64,000 bases of DNA. Source: Pilatotrama ljubarskyi (taxonomy: Eukaryota > Basidiomycota > Agaricomycetes > Polyporales > Polyporaceae). The DNA lies in the NCBI GenBank assembly GCA_022385805.1, contig MU277689.1, positions 248,001 to 312,000 of the forward strand. Reading direction: 5' to 3'. Shown piece after piece: positions 27,398-39,084 of this stretch. Positions within the stretch are counted from its first letter, which is position 1. Each line of letters opens with the position of its first letter. The notes beneath the pieces were generated by a model that searched no databases, had not been told where the DNA came from, and was given only the letters and a program-made list of their open reading frames with translations. The position numbers and the translations under genes are program-made.

Positions 27398-29447
27398 GGA
27401 TGTCGAAAAAATAGGAGAAGGACTAGAAATGACGAGGAGATGAAGCAGATCGGCGAGGATTAAAAGCGACCAGGGAATGAGGCCGCAAGTAGGGTAGAAA
27501 GAAAGGGATTAAAGTCCTCTAATATAGAAGAGGGAAGAGACTGCGCCGGGGCCGAAGAGATTGTGAGGATGATGGTGAGTTGGGATGTCCGGCGAGTCAT
27601 CGTCTTTATATGCTCGAGGCATCACCGTCGGTTGGAACAGATTGGAGGAGGAGGCGATGAGGCGAGATGGCAATGCTGTCCGGTCTTCGCATGACTAGTT
27701 GACAGACGCTTGCAAGATTGAGCGGCGCAACAGACTGCGACGGGCCATCGGATTCGTGCGAAGAGCCTGCGTAGGTTCCCGCGGCTCTCAGCCCGCCGCT
27801 CGTTGGCCGATGGGTGTCTCGGACACAAACCTGGTAGAAATCTCCGAACTACCTGCCGCAGGAACCTCTGGATCTCTTGCGCGATATGCCGGCATCTGGA
27901 GGACTGGAGATACCGCGTCTGAGGCGTCTGTTCACTGCACGCCGGAGACCTGAAGTCTGGTGCCTGCTTCCAATGCAACCCGTGGCCCGCCACCAACGGG
28001 ATAGGTAGATATTATCGATAAGACATGCAGATGCGCGAGAGCTTTGCAGGATTCAAGCGGTGTTAGGCAGGCATACGGGCGAGGCGGAGGTGAACGTCGC
28101 TGCATCCACCAGCGTCTATCCCGGATATGGTAATACCCAAGACGGGCGCCTGTGACCACCACCTTTGAAAGCATCTCATCATGCTAATAAGTAGTTCAAG
28201 TTCTCTCGTATGAGTTGTGGAAAGTCTAGCGACATTCGTATATCCTGTATCTTCTGCGATTTACAACTTATGCCAAGCTAAAGCATATCATGTCGCCGAT
28301 GACTCGAGCGTATATTCGCTATTGGGCGGCACTGCCCCATGGTGCGCTGGGCTCACCTGTACCCACGCGCTCATCTCCCCCGGCCAGCCTGACTCAACAC
28401 CCCATTCCTCGGACTGTCCCCCCGCCCTGCAACATTGAAGATACGTTATGAGAAGGGAACGTGGCACGAAATCCTGTGTTCAGCGAAGATTGCCCCTTGC
28501 CGTACCACACCGCCACCGGACGCGGAGTGCGCTGATGCGGCTCCGAATCCGTGCAGGATCGGAGGCTTCGCTCATTCTGGGTAAGCCTTTGCTCCTCTCG
28601 TTTGCCCTGGTGCACGCCTGCCGCCCTCTGGCTCTACATTTTCCAGGATCAATGCAAAGCCACAAGCGTCGTGCTAAAAACGCAGGCGTCGTTTCGCCGG
28701 GTCACCGCTTCGCCTGTCAAGGGACCGCAGTGCCCTGGCTCACGCTCCACAAGACAGCGCAGGCTATCATAGATTGTGATCAAGAGTACGTGGTCGTGTT
28801 CAGCCACTGCATATAGGAGCCCGCAGGGCATCTCTTGTCTCGATCGAAGGACGTCGTCAAAAGTGAACATCGCTTTTCTTCGTCATCGCGACGCGTACTG
28901 CTTCCCATGATGATGAAACTTCGACCTGGCGACACCGTCGGCCATGCTGTAAGCCACAGTTGGCAGCGAGCGCGGCCGTACGTGCCGCCGGTCGGCTTTG
29001 GAAGCCGGTCATCATGCCTCAGGCGCGACGAATCGCGAGCTCACAGTGCTCAGCGCCACCATGCTCAGTTGTTGGATCGTCTCAGTAGTGTTTTGGCTTC
29101 TGAAGAGATGTTTCATCCCTGCCTGGGGACGCCGGTCGCCGCATATGTAGCGCCGCGGCGCGACGTGTCGTAGTCGTTCGGCCTCATTCAGCTCCTTATA
29201 GAGAAAGTGGACGATAGGATAGACTATCCACGGCGATCGTGCGGGCGTGCCTTGCTGCGCTGGAATGGAGACGCACGAGATCCGTGCTGAGGCGTTGGAT
29301 CTAGTAAGCACTTCGTCGGTGACATTCCAGATTGGACTTCGAACCGCACAGACACTATCACACAGCGCCCCGTCCACATGAGATATCGTACAGATTTCTG
29401 GCTCGTCTTGGCCTCCGCGATGTCCTCTGCGGCAGCTATGATCGGCT
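27398..29447. other. Gene-poor stretch, about 2 kb
   Basis: It contains the promoter of the adenylating-enzyme gene (about 27.4-27.6 kb). The rest has frames of up to about 180 codons on both strands, at 28.4-28.8 and 29.0-29.5 kb, with no recognised domain. One minus frame (29012-29545) partly overlaps the next gene in another register. I see no supportable gene. Confidence 0.4.
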
Positions 29448-30712
29448 TTACTGCGTGCCCTCCCCGAAAAAACCCTTCTGGAACGCTGGGACAGTGTCAG
29501 CTCGCTCACGCAAGGGCATCCGTGCAGCGAGGTTCGCCCACTCACCTCCCGGGATCATCGCGGTGGCGTACATGACCATCGTGATGGGCTGCAGCTTCTC
29601 TGGGACCAGAGGCGGATCTCTGTCCACGCTCGGCACCCAAACGCCGAGCACCTTCTCGATGAACGCCTCCCAGTACTTCTTCTCGTCCGCGTCTGCGGCG
29701 CCACCGGCCAGGTTTGCCACCAGGCACCGAGCGCCGAGACAGGTGCCAAACTCTCGAAAGGCGAGTCGGTACCGCGTGGGTGCGTCGAAGTACTTCTCCT
29801 CCTCGTGCAACGCCCCTGGCCGGTGTTCCCCGTCAGCATCCGCATCCCCTCCGGCTCGACACAGATGAGGTCGAGAGCAGCCAGGTACTCACGCAGACAC
29901 ATCGCCGCGCGCCTCGAGAGCTCCGTGGCCCACTGTTCCTCGCCGTCGAACCAGTGCGCCGTCCAGAGCGTCATGCCGAGGTCGAGCGGGTCGTCCGAAA
30001 CGTACCGCCGCCACTTCGTCTCGAGGATCCGCCTGTACTCGTCGATCTCCTCGGCCAGCACGGCTTTGTTGCCCTCGTGGCTGCGCTGCAAGAGGCTGAA
30101 GACGACGTATCCGTCAATAGGGTCGAGATTCCCCTCCGAGAGCACCATCGGCCTGCTGAGGTCGATGCTCATCTTCCAGTACATGCGCGGGCGCGCCGAG
30201 TCGCGGTCGCGCACGAAGCGCGGGTGGATCGCCTTCGCGAGCTCGATCGCGAGGTCGTTGTAGCGCCGCTCTCCGGTGGCGTGCGTCATGCGATTCAGCG
30301 CGAACATCCAGATGGTGAGGTAGTGGTGGTACTGGCCGTCGCCGTCCCCTCCGGGGTCGTCCTCCTCGTCCTCCTTGCCGATGCGGAGGCCGCCGGCGAG
30401 GGGATGCGCGTCGGACGCCCCGGGGAGACGCCGCGCGCCGTCGCGCGTGCGCCCGAGGGTGTCGTGCACGGTGTCGACGAGGCGCGCGGCTAGGGTGGTG
30501 TAGAGCGCGTTGGAGGTGAGGACGCCGAGAGTGAGGAGATTGAGGACTCCGAAGGCGTCGGTCCAGAGGTACCGGCCCCGGTGGCCCTCCGCCATCGGCG
30601 GCGGCGTCCAGGTCGTCGCTTGGGCGGGCGTGAGTCGGTCAAATGGGCCGTAGACGGATTTCATGGCCCGCAGGAACCTGGAGATGAGCTGTGGCTGTAC
30701 TTTGGCCGTCAT
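29448..30712 (-). CDS. Six-hairpin-glycosidase-like protein
   Basis: Cytosolic-looking protein without signal peptide. Exons 30712-29893 and 29815-29448 sum to 1188 nt, 395 residues. The alpha-helical repeats have aromatic-rich segments (RGRYLWTDAFGVLNLLTL, QYHHYLTIWMFALNRMTHA, GMTLWTAHWFDGEEQWA, APTRYRLAFREFGTCLG). These fit an (alpha/alpha)6 barrel as in six-hairpin glycosidases; this is pattern recognition only and no catalytic residues are certain. The 77-nt intron (29816-29892) begins gtgagt and ends ccag. It is not a multiple of three and its removal restores the frame, so no frameshift is needed. Divergent from the isoaspartyl methyltransferase gene. Confidence 0.65.
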
Positions 30713-31049
30713 GTCGGACTGCTTCAGACTTTCAGCATTCGCCGAGGAGGGGTTTCATGGACGTCGTGTGCAGTCCGTAGATATGCTGCGAGTGGTAGTT
30801 TGCGCGAGAGATGTGCTGTTGTCCTCTACGTACTGAGATGAGTTTATGTCGGTAGAGGTTACATTGCTATGACGTTATGCGATGAGCGAACGCTTGTGGT
30901 CACTCGCACTCAGCAGCCACCTTGCCTCCATCGCTGCGTTACACACTCTCCCGACCAGGCAATACATCTTGATCCGTATCTATCACGGCTGAGTGCCATA
31001 TCCGCCAGCATCGAAACTGAACTGGAAACGTCTGTTATCATTCTTCACG
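30713..31049. promoter_or_regulatory. Divergent promoter region
   Basis: 337 bp between the start codons of the six-hairpin-like gene (-) and the isoaspartyl methyltransferase gene (+). No gene is seen. Confidence 0.5.
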
Positions 31050-32075
31050 ATGGCCTGGAGGTGCACAGGAGCTACGAACGCAGAACTCATCGCCAACATG
31101 GCGAAAGCGGGGATCATCAGTTCTGACAGGGTAGCGGCAGTGAGTAATATCAGTATACTTACTATCTGGGGCTCAGAGCACTGAACAGGAGGAGTAGGCG
31201 ATGACCAAGGTCAATCGCGCGCACTACGTCCGTTTCGCGAACACCGCCTACGAGGACTCTCCTCAGTAAGCCTACATTCGCCCTACGTTGACGGCCAGAT
31301 TCACCGACGCTCGCAATGCAAGGCCCATCGGACATGGCGCGACCATCTCAGCTCCTCACATGGTGAGTGATTTGGCAATGTGCCTTCAGAACTCCTCTCT
31401 TACAAGCCCATCTCCAGCATGCGCATGCAGCAGAGAATCTCCTCCCATTCCTCAAGCCTGGAGCCCGAGTCCTAGACGTCGGCTCAGGGTCAGGCTACCT
31501 CGTCGCTGTGCTCTACCAGCTTTTACAGGACCCCTCCGACCCCCGGAGCAAAGAGAGCAAGGTCGTCGGCATTGAGCACATCCCCGAGCTCGTCGAGTGG
31601 TCGATTGAGAACCTTCGAAAAGACGGCTTGGGCTCGGCCCTGGACGAGGGGAGGATCAAGATGATCGCCGGAGACGGCCGCAAAGGTACGTCTGCCAACA
31701 CTCTGTATGAGAGAAGTGACACGGATGCCCGTCAAAGGTCTTCCGGAAGATGGCCCCTACGATGCGATCCATGTCGGTGCAGCCGCACCTACCATGCCCA
31801 AGGCGTTGGTCGAACAGCTCTCGAGCCCAGGGCGGATGTTCATCCCTGTCGGAACGTACGCTCAGCAGATCTTCCAGGTGGGCTTCCTTCTCTGATATCA
31901 GTTTGAGGCGAAGGTGCTGACGGAACCTTTCTAGGTTGACAAGGATGCGAACGGGAACGTTACAGAGAAACCGCTCTTCGACGTCATGGTAAGTGCCTGC
32001 GTATCAGCGAGACACATCGGCTCATCTGTCATACTGCAGTACGTCCCCCTGACGGATCGTGACAAGCAATCCTGA
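31050..32075 (+). CDS. PCM1: Protein-L-isoaspartate O-methyltransferase
   Basis: Repair enzyme that methylates isoaspartyl residues with S-adenosylmethionine so that they can revert to aspartate. Exons 31050-31139, 31198-31265, 31299-31362, 31418-31685, 31738-31877, 31935-31988 and 32040-32075 sum to 720 nt, 239 residues, near the usual ~230. It starts [14 protein letters not shown]. Motifs: [21 protein letters not shown] (family-specific substrate region), the SAM site [41 protein letters not shown], and the C-terminal [10 protein letters not shown]. Intron 3 to exon 4 changes no conserved residue. The symbol marks the enzyme class. Confidence 0.95.
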
Positions 32076-32374
32076 ATGGAGATGCGGGAGGCTGGTGTGC
32101 CGAAAGGCAGCTTTACGGCGATCCCGACGGCACTCCTTGCTGTGTCATCCGCAGGAGATGGAATCCGGACGATCTGCACTATGTATAACATCTGTATCAC
32201 TAGCTTCTCCACGATGCCCCTGCACTTGACTGTATACCGGTACCGGCCAAAGTTCATGATGCTGGTCTCAGCGCACAAAGACGCAATCCGAGTGCCCGAG
32301 TTGACCGAGATGTTGACGGGCGTTTACTTGTCCCACGTCTTGTCCTCCTCCGTATACCATCCTCCCCTTCCACC

Positions 32375-33549
32375 ATGTCCGACCTGCTCGCCGACGATCC
32401 AGAATGGGCAGACGTCGTGCCAATTCGCCAATATGAGAACGTGAACCCGATCGCGCCCATCTTCTACAGCGAGGAGTGTCCGTACGCGCCGAGTGCACTC
32501 ACGGCCACCCATTGACCTCCCCCGCAGACAAGGATGCGACGGATTACTTCCGCGGCGTCGTCAAGACGGGCGAGATGAGCCCGAGGGTGCTCAAGCTAAC
32601 AGAGAGGATAATCCGAATGAATCCTGCACATTATACTGCATGGTGAGCAGTAATACCTTTGCGTCCACTTGGGGAACCCCACGGCAAACATACATCCCCT
32701 CTCTGTGCGGATCGCGCAGGCAGCACCGATACAAGACCCTGATAGCCCTCAAGGCGGACCTCGAGGAGGAGCTCCGGCTCATGGACGACATCGCGAAGCA
32801 GTACCTCAAGACCTACCAGGTGTGGCACCACCGCCGGCTGCTCCTCACCGCGATCAACTCGGTCGACGTTGCCGTGCTCGAGCTCGAATTCCTCCGGGAC
32901 GTGCTCGACGTCGACACGAAGAACTACCACACGTGGTCCTACCGCCAGTGGATCCTTGCGCACTTCAATAACGAGACGCGCCTCTGGGCCGGCGAGCGCG
33001 CGTACGTCGAGGAGCTTCTTGACGCGGACGTGCGCAACAACTCGGCGTGGCACCACCGCTTCTTTGTCGTGTTCTCGAGCGGGGTCCGGCTGGGGGACGA
33101 GGACCGGGAGCAGGTCCTCCGGAGGGAGCTGTCGTTCGCGAAGGAGAAGATCGCGCTCGCGCCGAACAATCAGTCTGCGTGGAACTACCTCCGGGGCGTC
33201 TTGGAGTTCACAAATACTCCCTTCGAGACGCTTGGTTCCTGGGTCGAACCGTATACTGCCTCGCAGCCACCTGTATCAACGGAGGAGGTCGTCGATCTCG
33301 ACAATCCGCTTCCTTCAGAAAAGGCCGAGCTACCTTGCGTCGCCGCCTTGGAGTTTATGGCAGATGTATATGAGAAGCAGGGTGGAGATGCAACGGCAAA
33401 GGCTGTGGAGGTGAGAGATATCAGTTGATACGTCTATACAATTGCCGATGAAGTGCTTGCAGATATGGAAGAGCCTCGCAAACGAGAGGGACGTCATGCG
33501 TAAGAAGTACTGGGAATATCGTATTCGGGACGCGTTGCAGAGGGCATGA
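32375..33549 (+). CDS. RAM2: Protein farnesyltransferase/geranylgeranyltransferase-I alpha subunit
   Basis: Shared alpha subunit of the CaaX prenyltransferases, which attach farnesyl or geranylgeranyl to Ras- and Rho-type proteins. Exons 32375-32477, 32528-32642, 32720-33410 and 33463-33549 sum to 996 nt, 331 residues (yeast Ram2 316, human 379). An acidic start (MSDLLADDPEWADVVPI) precedes PPTA-type helical repeats: NPAHYTAWQHRYKTL, YQVWHHRRLLL, KNYHTWSYRQWIL, NSAWHHRFFVVF and NQSAWNYLRGVL. The paired helix W-x-x-R signature recurs five times. It ends KKYWEYRIRDALQRA. The donor chosen for intron 1 (gtccgt) gives YSEEYKDATDYFRG, matching the family. Tandem with the methyltransferase, 299 bp apart. 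Confidence 0.95.
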
Positions 33550-34225
33550 TCAGGCTGGGTTGAGTCGGTGATTCCGTCACAGGTAGAAGGGATGGTAGGT
33601 CGCCCCCCGGGTTCCATAGCTTTCTTCTCAGTCTTCGAGCTGACCTCTCAACAGGTGTAGCTGCTAGAAGCCAGAAGTTTGTTCAAATGTATCACTAAGG
33701 ATATTGATATCACCATTGCTTTCCGAGGTTGACAACGAGAAGATGGATCGGCATGTATATACAAAGCCACTTCATCGAGAGGTTATCATTCATAGGCGAT
33801 GGCAAAGCCACGAAAGCAGACATCGCAAAACCCAGGAGACCGCGACATGGAGACTACTTTGAGGGTTGCCAAACTTCGTACTCGAGGTGAGTTGTCCTCA
33901 CACGGCCCTGATGACGCAGAGGCTTGAAGTAGTTGACGATGAGCAGTAAGGACACGTTTCTGTTCTTTCGCAATGAAGCGTTATACCCTGGCGATGGATC
34001 TCGTCCTTTGCTTAGGAGGGGCGCAGTGGCCATCCCTACCTAGCAGCCGTACAATCTTCTACCCAAAACGCTACTGAATACGCTCTATCTTGCATATTCA
34101 GTCCGTGACGGATAGAACTGCGGGCTATTTCAAATGGTAGATCCTCCTAGGACCACCACCGACAGATTGATGATCATATCGCTAATCCAGCATCGGCTCG
34201 GGCCTCTTCCTTCACCACCACCACC
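33550..34225. other. Intergenic
   Basis: RAM2 3' region and promoter of the F-box-like gene. No gene is seen. Confidence 0.4.
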
Positions 34226-35776
34226 ATGTCTGCGCACCCGGCATTGTCCATGGTGGACATCCTCATCGAAATCTTCGAGTGGTATGATTCTTGGACTTTC
34301 TCACTCGCTTTCCGGGAAGACAAGGACATCGAGCGGACACGAACTCTTGCTCATGCAGCGTGTGCCTGTAGGAGCTTCCAGCAGGCTGCCATACGCGTTT
34401 TGTGGCGGGATCTCCACGACATCCTCCCCCTCTTGAAGCTCCTCCCTGCCCTGCGCAAAGTGACAGGTCAAGATACGGACGTGTCCGTGTACGGCGATCA
34501 CTCCGAGACCTATGTGAGCAGCGGTCTACTTCCCTCATCTCATGTAGCTCGGTACTCACTCACCATCGCCCAGCATCTTCCTGATGACGTGCCCGTTCAC
34601 GAATGGGACCGCATGCTTCAGTACTCGGTGCATGTTCAAGCGCTCCAAACCCGGGACTTCAGTGCGGCAAAGCTGACACCGGCAAGTTGGTCCACTATGA
34701 GCCGTTTCGCCGAAAACCATTGCATCCTCCCGAACCTGCAGTGGATCGACTGGACCGTGGACTTGTCCCATCCCCTGGCGATGCTGCATTTCCTGTCCAA
34801 CCGTACACAGACGATAATCCTTTACTGCGACTCCCCTGCTCGCGACCTCGATAAACAGAAAACGATACAGTGGCAATCGCATCTAGGATGCCTGGTGACC
34901 GAAATCTGCAAGCGTTGTCCGGACCTCATCGCCCTGAAGTTCGACATCGGGAACTTGCCAGCATCAGCTGTGGTGCCCCACATTCCTGTACTTCGTTCTC
35001 TGGAGGAGTTCACGCTGAGCTTCGAGCACGGCTCTCTCGATTACAGCCATATGCGCGCATTGGCGGCGATGCCAGCTCTGGACGCAGTCGCCCTGACCTC
35101 GGCACCCACTGGTGCAGTCAATACCGGCTTCCTCGATGCCTCCGACAACTTCCGCGCCCTCCAAAGTCTGACGCTCGAACGCTGGGACACCCATTCCTCC
35201 ATTCTCACTTGCCCCTCCCTCAGACGATTCGAGATCGCGAACTACATGTATGACGACGACTGCACTTTGCGTCAGCACTGCAAGACCTGGGCCGGCTCAT
35301 TTCCCCGTCTCGAAGCGTTCTCCTGCTACATACGAACGGAGGCCTTGCACGACCAGGATCATCGATATCCCATCGCCTCGGTGATAGCTCCACTCATGTC
35401 TCTCCCTACGCTGAAAGACGTCGAGGTGGAATACAGCACCTACATCCCCTTCTGGCTGACCGACGTGGACTTTCTCGCCATGTCGGAGGCGTGGCCGTCG
35501 CTTGTCAGCTTCAGCATCTACGAGGCATCGCTTGGCCACGACTACCCCAGCTGCACTGCAGGCCTTCCCGGACTCCTGGCGCTCGCAAAAAACTGCCCAG
35601 ATCTGAAAATGATCTCGCTGAGGAGACTCGACGTTGGCCCCGAGGATCTGTCGAGCTTGCCTGCGGAACCCCTTGACCATGGGCTGCAAAGTTTCAACGT
35701 ACGTCTTGGCATGGCGAATGACGTGTACGAGATCGTGACGAGCAGGTTGTTCCCTCACCTGCTTAGCAAGTTGTAA
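34226..35776 (+). CDS. F-box-like/LRR protein
   Basis: Intronless 516-residue protein of the large Agaricomycete F-box-like family, probably a substrate adaptor of an SCF ubiquitin ligase. The N-terminus MVDILIEIFEWYDS followed by HAACACRSFQQAAIRVLWRDL has the spacing of an F-box (helix-turn-helix ending in a VLWRDL-type helix). The remainder is irregular leucine-rich repeats (for example LRSLEEFTLSFEHGSL, FRALQSLTLERWD, LMSLPTLKDVEVEYS). The ATG at 34226 lies just before the F-box and after a CCACCACCACC run that suits a fungal start context. A frameshifted relative lies at 23.2-24.3 kb. The substrate is unknown. Confidence 0.82.
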   Translation: MSAHPALSMVDILIEIFEWYDSWTFSLAFREDKDIERTRTLAHAACACRSFQQAAIRVLWRDLHDILPLLKLLPALRKVTGQDTDVSVYGDHSETYVSSGLLPSSHVARYSLTIAQHLPDDVPVHEWDRMLQYSVHVQALQTRDFSAAKLTPASWSTMSRFAENHCILPNLQWIDWTVDLSHPLAMLHFLSNRTQTIILYCDSPARDLDKQKTIQWQSHLGCLVTEICKRCPDLIALKFDIGNLPASAVVPHIPVLRSLEEFTLSFEHGSLDYSHMRALAAMPALDAVALTSAPTGAVNTGFLDASDNFRALQSLTLERWDTHSSILTCPSLRRFEIANYMYDDDCTLRQHCKTWAGSFPRLEAFSCYIRTEALHDQDHRYPIASVIAPLMSLPTLKDVEVEYSTYIPFWLTDVDFLAMSEAWPSLVSFSIYEASLGHDYPSCTAGLPGLLALAKNCPDLKMISLRRLDVGPEDLSSLPAEPLDHGLQSFNVRLGMANDVYEIVTSRLFPHLLSKL

Positions 35777-36552
35777 GGGGAAATGCCGTGAGTCAGTCCG
35801 TCGTTCTCGCGGGCACCGTCAAACAACTATGCAGACAACCCGTTGCGCCAGGACCAGGTCTTCGTGGAGATGGCGGCAACTCGGTCGACCGTTCGTTGTA
35901 GCCATATGCATTGGCACACCCACCCTGCGTCCACCAGAGAATAGGCCAGCAGGAACATCGAGGCTCGCTCCGACCCACCCCCTACTGTAATAGCCACATA
36001 CACTACCGGCTTTGCTCTTCGTGTGGGGAGCCCTGGCTTAGTGATTGTTGTGCCACCCTGCCGCCGCCTTCAGCGCCGGATTGCTCGGCACGAGCCGTGT
36101 TGTAGCGGGGGTGTGGTGACGACCAAGCGTGAGGACCGCACGCATCTTCACGTGCACTGGAGGTGCATACTACAACATACAGGCTAGACCCCCTGCGCGC
36201 TCGAGCGTTGACAAAATGTTGCGGGTCATGTCGATGGGGCTTGCAAACCTCGTCGGTCACGGAAAGCGGAGACACTTCTGAAAGACCGAAAGGTCCATAG
36301 CATTATCACCACCACCCTGCCAGTTGACTCATGATCCGCAGCAAAGTCGAGTGCATTCAGACCAGTACCAGAACAGCGGCTAAGCACAGGGATTGAGCGG
36401 AGACCATCTGCAAGTAAACGGAGCGAATCATACGCATGGAGGTAATGTAGTGTACAGTACATGGGAGTAAGGGACGTACAGAGTCCGCAGGTGACGACGA
36501 AACCATGTTTCGGGGAACAGGACGGAACGAGCTGAGGAGTGAGAAACTCTAT
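35777..36552. other. Convergent intergenic
   Basis: 3' regions of the F-box-like gene (+) and YRA1 (-). No gene is seen. Confidence 0.4.
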
Positions 36553-37816
36553 TTAAGCAGCGGCGGGCGCAGCAGGTGCGTTGCTTGCAGTGTAATCCTA
36601 GAAGGCGCAGTGAGACGGCAGTACTAGCACGTCAATGGCATAATGCTAACCTCCATCTCGGCATCAAGATCAGCCACGGTCTTCTGCGGCCTATCTTGAG
36701 CCTTGCGGCGACCTCCGCCGCGACCGCGCCTAGGACGCCCGCCGGTCCTGCACAGGGGCAGGTGTGAGCTGAGCACACAGACACGAACTATGAATATACC
36801 TGGGGGCAGTCTCCGCGGCAGGGGCAGGTGCTGGAGCTACGCGAGCAACCAGTGAGGCGGGGGGCGCAGGCTTCGAGGGGTCGACAACGATTTCGATCTT
36901 CATCGGGCGTTCTGTGTAGCAGAGAGATCGTCGAAGAGTTTCGGCGAGCACCAGAGCGGTACGAAAGAAGCACAGTGTTTGATCAGTTGGCTGTTCAGCG
37001 CAGATGACACATTACGAAAAGACGAGGAGCTCCCGCTCGCTCCGTGATCGCCACATCGCGTCGCATTTGCCGCATCGTCGGGGATCTTCATCCGCGTTCG
37101 AGAGCCTGTCGCATAACCGGAGGCGAAGGGACCACGAACAACAGCGTCACCTGAGCCCTGTACACCCCGAGCTTTCCAACGCAGCGATGACATGAACCCT
37201 CCGCAAACAACGAGGGGGGCGTGAAGATGTGCGAGCGGAGCGAGCAGAATGAGAAGTCTACGCGGGAGCGAAGAGGGGGTCGGGAGGAATTGCAAGGATC
37301 CGGATACTAACTGCCGTCAATCAACCGATTGTTGTACTGCTGATAAGCCTTGGTGCCGTCGCCTCGGCGCTGGAAGTGAACAGCAGCGACCCCCTTAGAG
37401 CGCCCCTGACTGTCGTAGTGCAGGGTCACGTCCTTGAGAGGCCCCACGGTCGTATGGAAGAGTTCCTGAGGTAACGGTCAGACACAGTCCAGAAATGAGG
37501 TGAGGTGAACGGTATTTACCTTAACTTGCAGCTCGTTTACGTCAGGAGGCAGGTTGGATACGATGATCTTGTCCGCTGGTTGCTGGGCGGTCGCTGCTGG
37601 CACAGTCTTTGCGCCGTTGGACGCTGGGACCGCCCGGGCCCGCGTCGCCGGCGCGGTGTTGGACGTACCAAGCACCTGAGCTTTGCCCGAGTTGCGTCGA
37701 GGGTTCGACTTGCGGATGCCCTTGGGGCGGGAGGCGATAATCTGAGTCGCCTTTGTGAGTGGCGAAGGTGGCGCAAGACAAAAGACGCGTCGAACCTCAT
37801 CCAAAGACTTGTCCAT
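36553..37816 (-). CDS. YRA1: mRNA export adaptor YRA1/ALYREF
   Basis: TREX-complex RNA-binding adaptor that hands mRNA to the Mex67 export receptor in the nucleus. Exons in coding order: 37816-37796, 37741-37520, 37465-37312, 36911-36800, 36747-36651 and 36597-36553. They sum to 651 nt, 216 residues (yeast Yra1 226). It starts MDKSLDEIIASRPKG, the conserved N-terminal box. A basic Ala/Arg linker precedes one RRM: RNP2 KIIVSNLPPDV, ELFHTTVGPLKDVTLHYD and RNP1-like GRSKGVAAVHF, ending KIEIVVD. The C-terminal RGG-like tract (GGRPRRGRGGGRRK) and terminal DLDAEME with a short Ala tail are typical. The 21-nt first coding exon puts the ATG in its own small exon. Shares a divergent promoter with RPC31. 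Confidence 0.94.
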
Positions 37817-38145
37817 ATCGTTCAATAGGTCCAACAGTCAACAAGTAACGATTCTCGTCGTAAAACGGGCTGGCGACACGGAGGACGGGGCGGGACGCGG
37901 GCGTTGGTGATGGTGGCAGGTGGCAAGGGGAAACTTGAACGGACGCGAGGCGCGAGCGTCAGGAGTCACCTCCGTGCGGCGCTTCAATATCCTTGTTCCG
38001 CTTGGGGATAGAGAATTGATCGGAGATTCAAAGCGAGCATCCTCGCCCAATTCTATGGCACTGCCCCTCTCAAGTCCGTCAATTTCGTCCGGTTGTCTTC
38101 CTGCTCGCCCCCCTTCAGATCTCTTCTCTTGTGAACGCGGACAAG
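37817..38145. promoter_or_regulatory. Divergent promoter region YRA1 / RPC31
   Basis: 329 bp between opposite start codons, so both promoters lie here. No TATA box is obvious. A GC-rich run occupies 37870-37980. Confidence 0.5.
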
Positions 38146-39084
38146 ATGTCGAGAGGTGGTCGTGGTGGTGGAAGAGGCGGCGGGCGCGGTGGTTTTGGAG
38201 GCAAGGGCGGCTTTGGCGGCGCGAGCAGCCTTCCCCCGATGGGTCTGACTTTCGCGGACATCCAGTCCTTGTCGAGAGAAGAGAGCGCATTGTATCCTGT
38301 ATGTATTTTCTTGCAACGGATCTCACCGCCGCGTTGAGCTGTGACACAGCCTTTAGAACCACTGCCCCTCCTGACCGAATACAGTGAGGAAGAGAGACGG
38401 ATAGCAGAGTTGCAGATTGGTTTTGCGACGCGCCTCCGCAGCTCTGCCTATTACATCGTTGAGCCGACGAAGTCAACCGGTATGGGCACGCCTTGCGCTG
38501 CGTGTTCATGCGCTGATTGAGGGGAAGCGTAGAACTTCCTCGTTACTCGGACAAATACCGCCCGTCCCCCGCATCCCAGCCTACGCTGAAGCGGAAAGAT
38601 CTACACCAGCCCTTCTTTCCGCAGGAAGTGTTCGAGGACTACTTCAACCCGAAAAAGAAGAAGACAGGTCCGTATTCTCACTTGCTCGTCTCGCGTCAGC
38701 TCTGAATCTGTCTTCCACTCGCAGTACGACGGAAGGAGACCGGGAAACGCGTGAATCTCGATGAGATGGTAGAGGACGGAGAGGAACAGGTACGTGCCTT
38801 GTCTTGCTTGTGGTTGCGACTAGGTTCTCACTGCTCTTCCAGGAGAAGTCCGGTGATGAGCGCTCAGAGGCAGGCTCGCAACAGGCCGAAGAGGACTATG
38901 ATGTTGATGAAGAGTACGACAACGATTATGCGGAAAACTACTTTGACAACGGAGAAGGCGACGACTTCGATGACCTCGGTGGCGGTGGCGGCGATGAAGG
39001 AGGAGGAGGTACGTTCCAAGGTTTCTCGCGTCTCTAGCACTGTCTTATTGTTCTATCATGGAAACAGGATACGACTACGACTAA
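38146..39084 (+). CDS. RPC31: RNA polymerase III subunit RPC31/RPC7
   Basis: Subunit of the Pol III-specific C82/C34/C31 heterotrimer needed for initiation. Exons 38146-38298, 38350-38479, 38533-38667, 38725-38789, 38843-39008 and 39068-39084 sum to 666 nt, 221 residues (yeast 251, human POLR3G 223). The Gly/Arg-rich start MSRGGRGGGRGGGRGGFGG is followed by the core LPLLTEYSEEERR, SSAYYIVEP, ELPRYSDKY and a Lys-rich FNPKKKKT. The long acidic C-terminal tail ends DYDYD, as in the family. An in-frame GTG lies upstream, but the ATG opens the conserved MSRGG. The final exon is 17 nt. Confidence 0.92.

Noticed and set aside
29810..29895. Apparent frameshift in the six-hairpin-like gene
   Set aside because: Removing a gtgagt...ccag intron of 77 nt restores the frame exactly.
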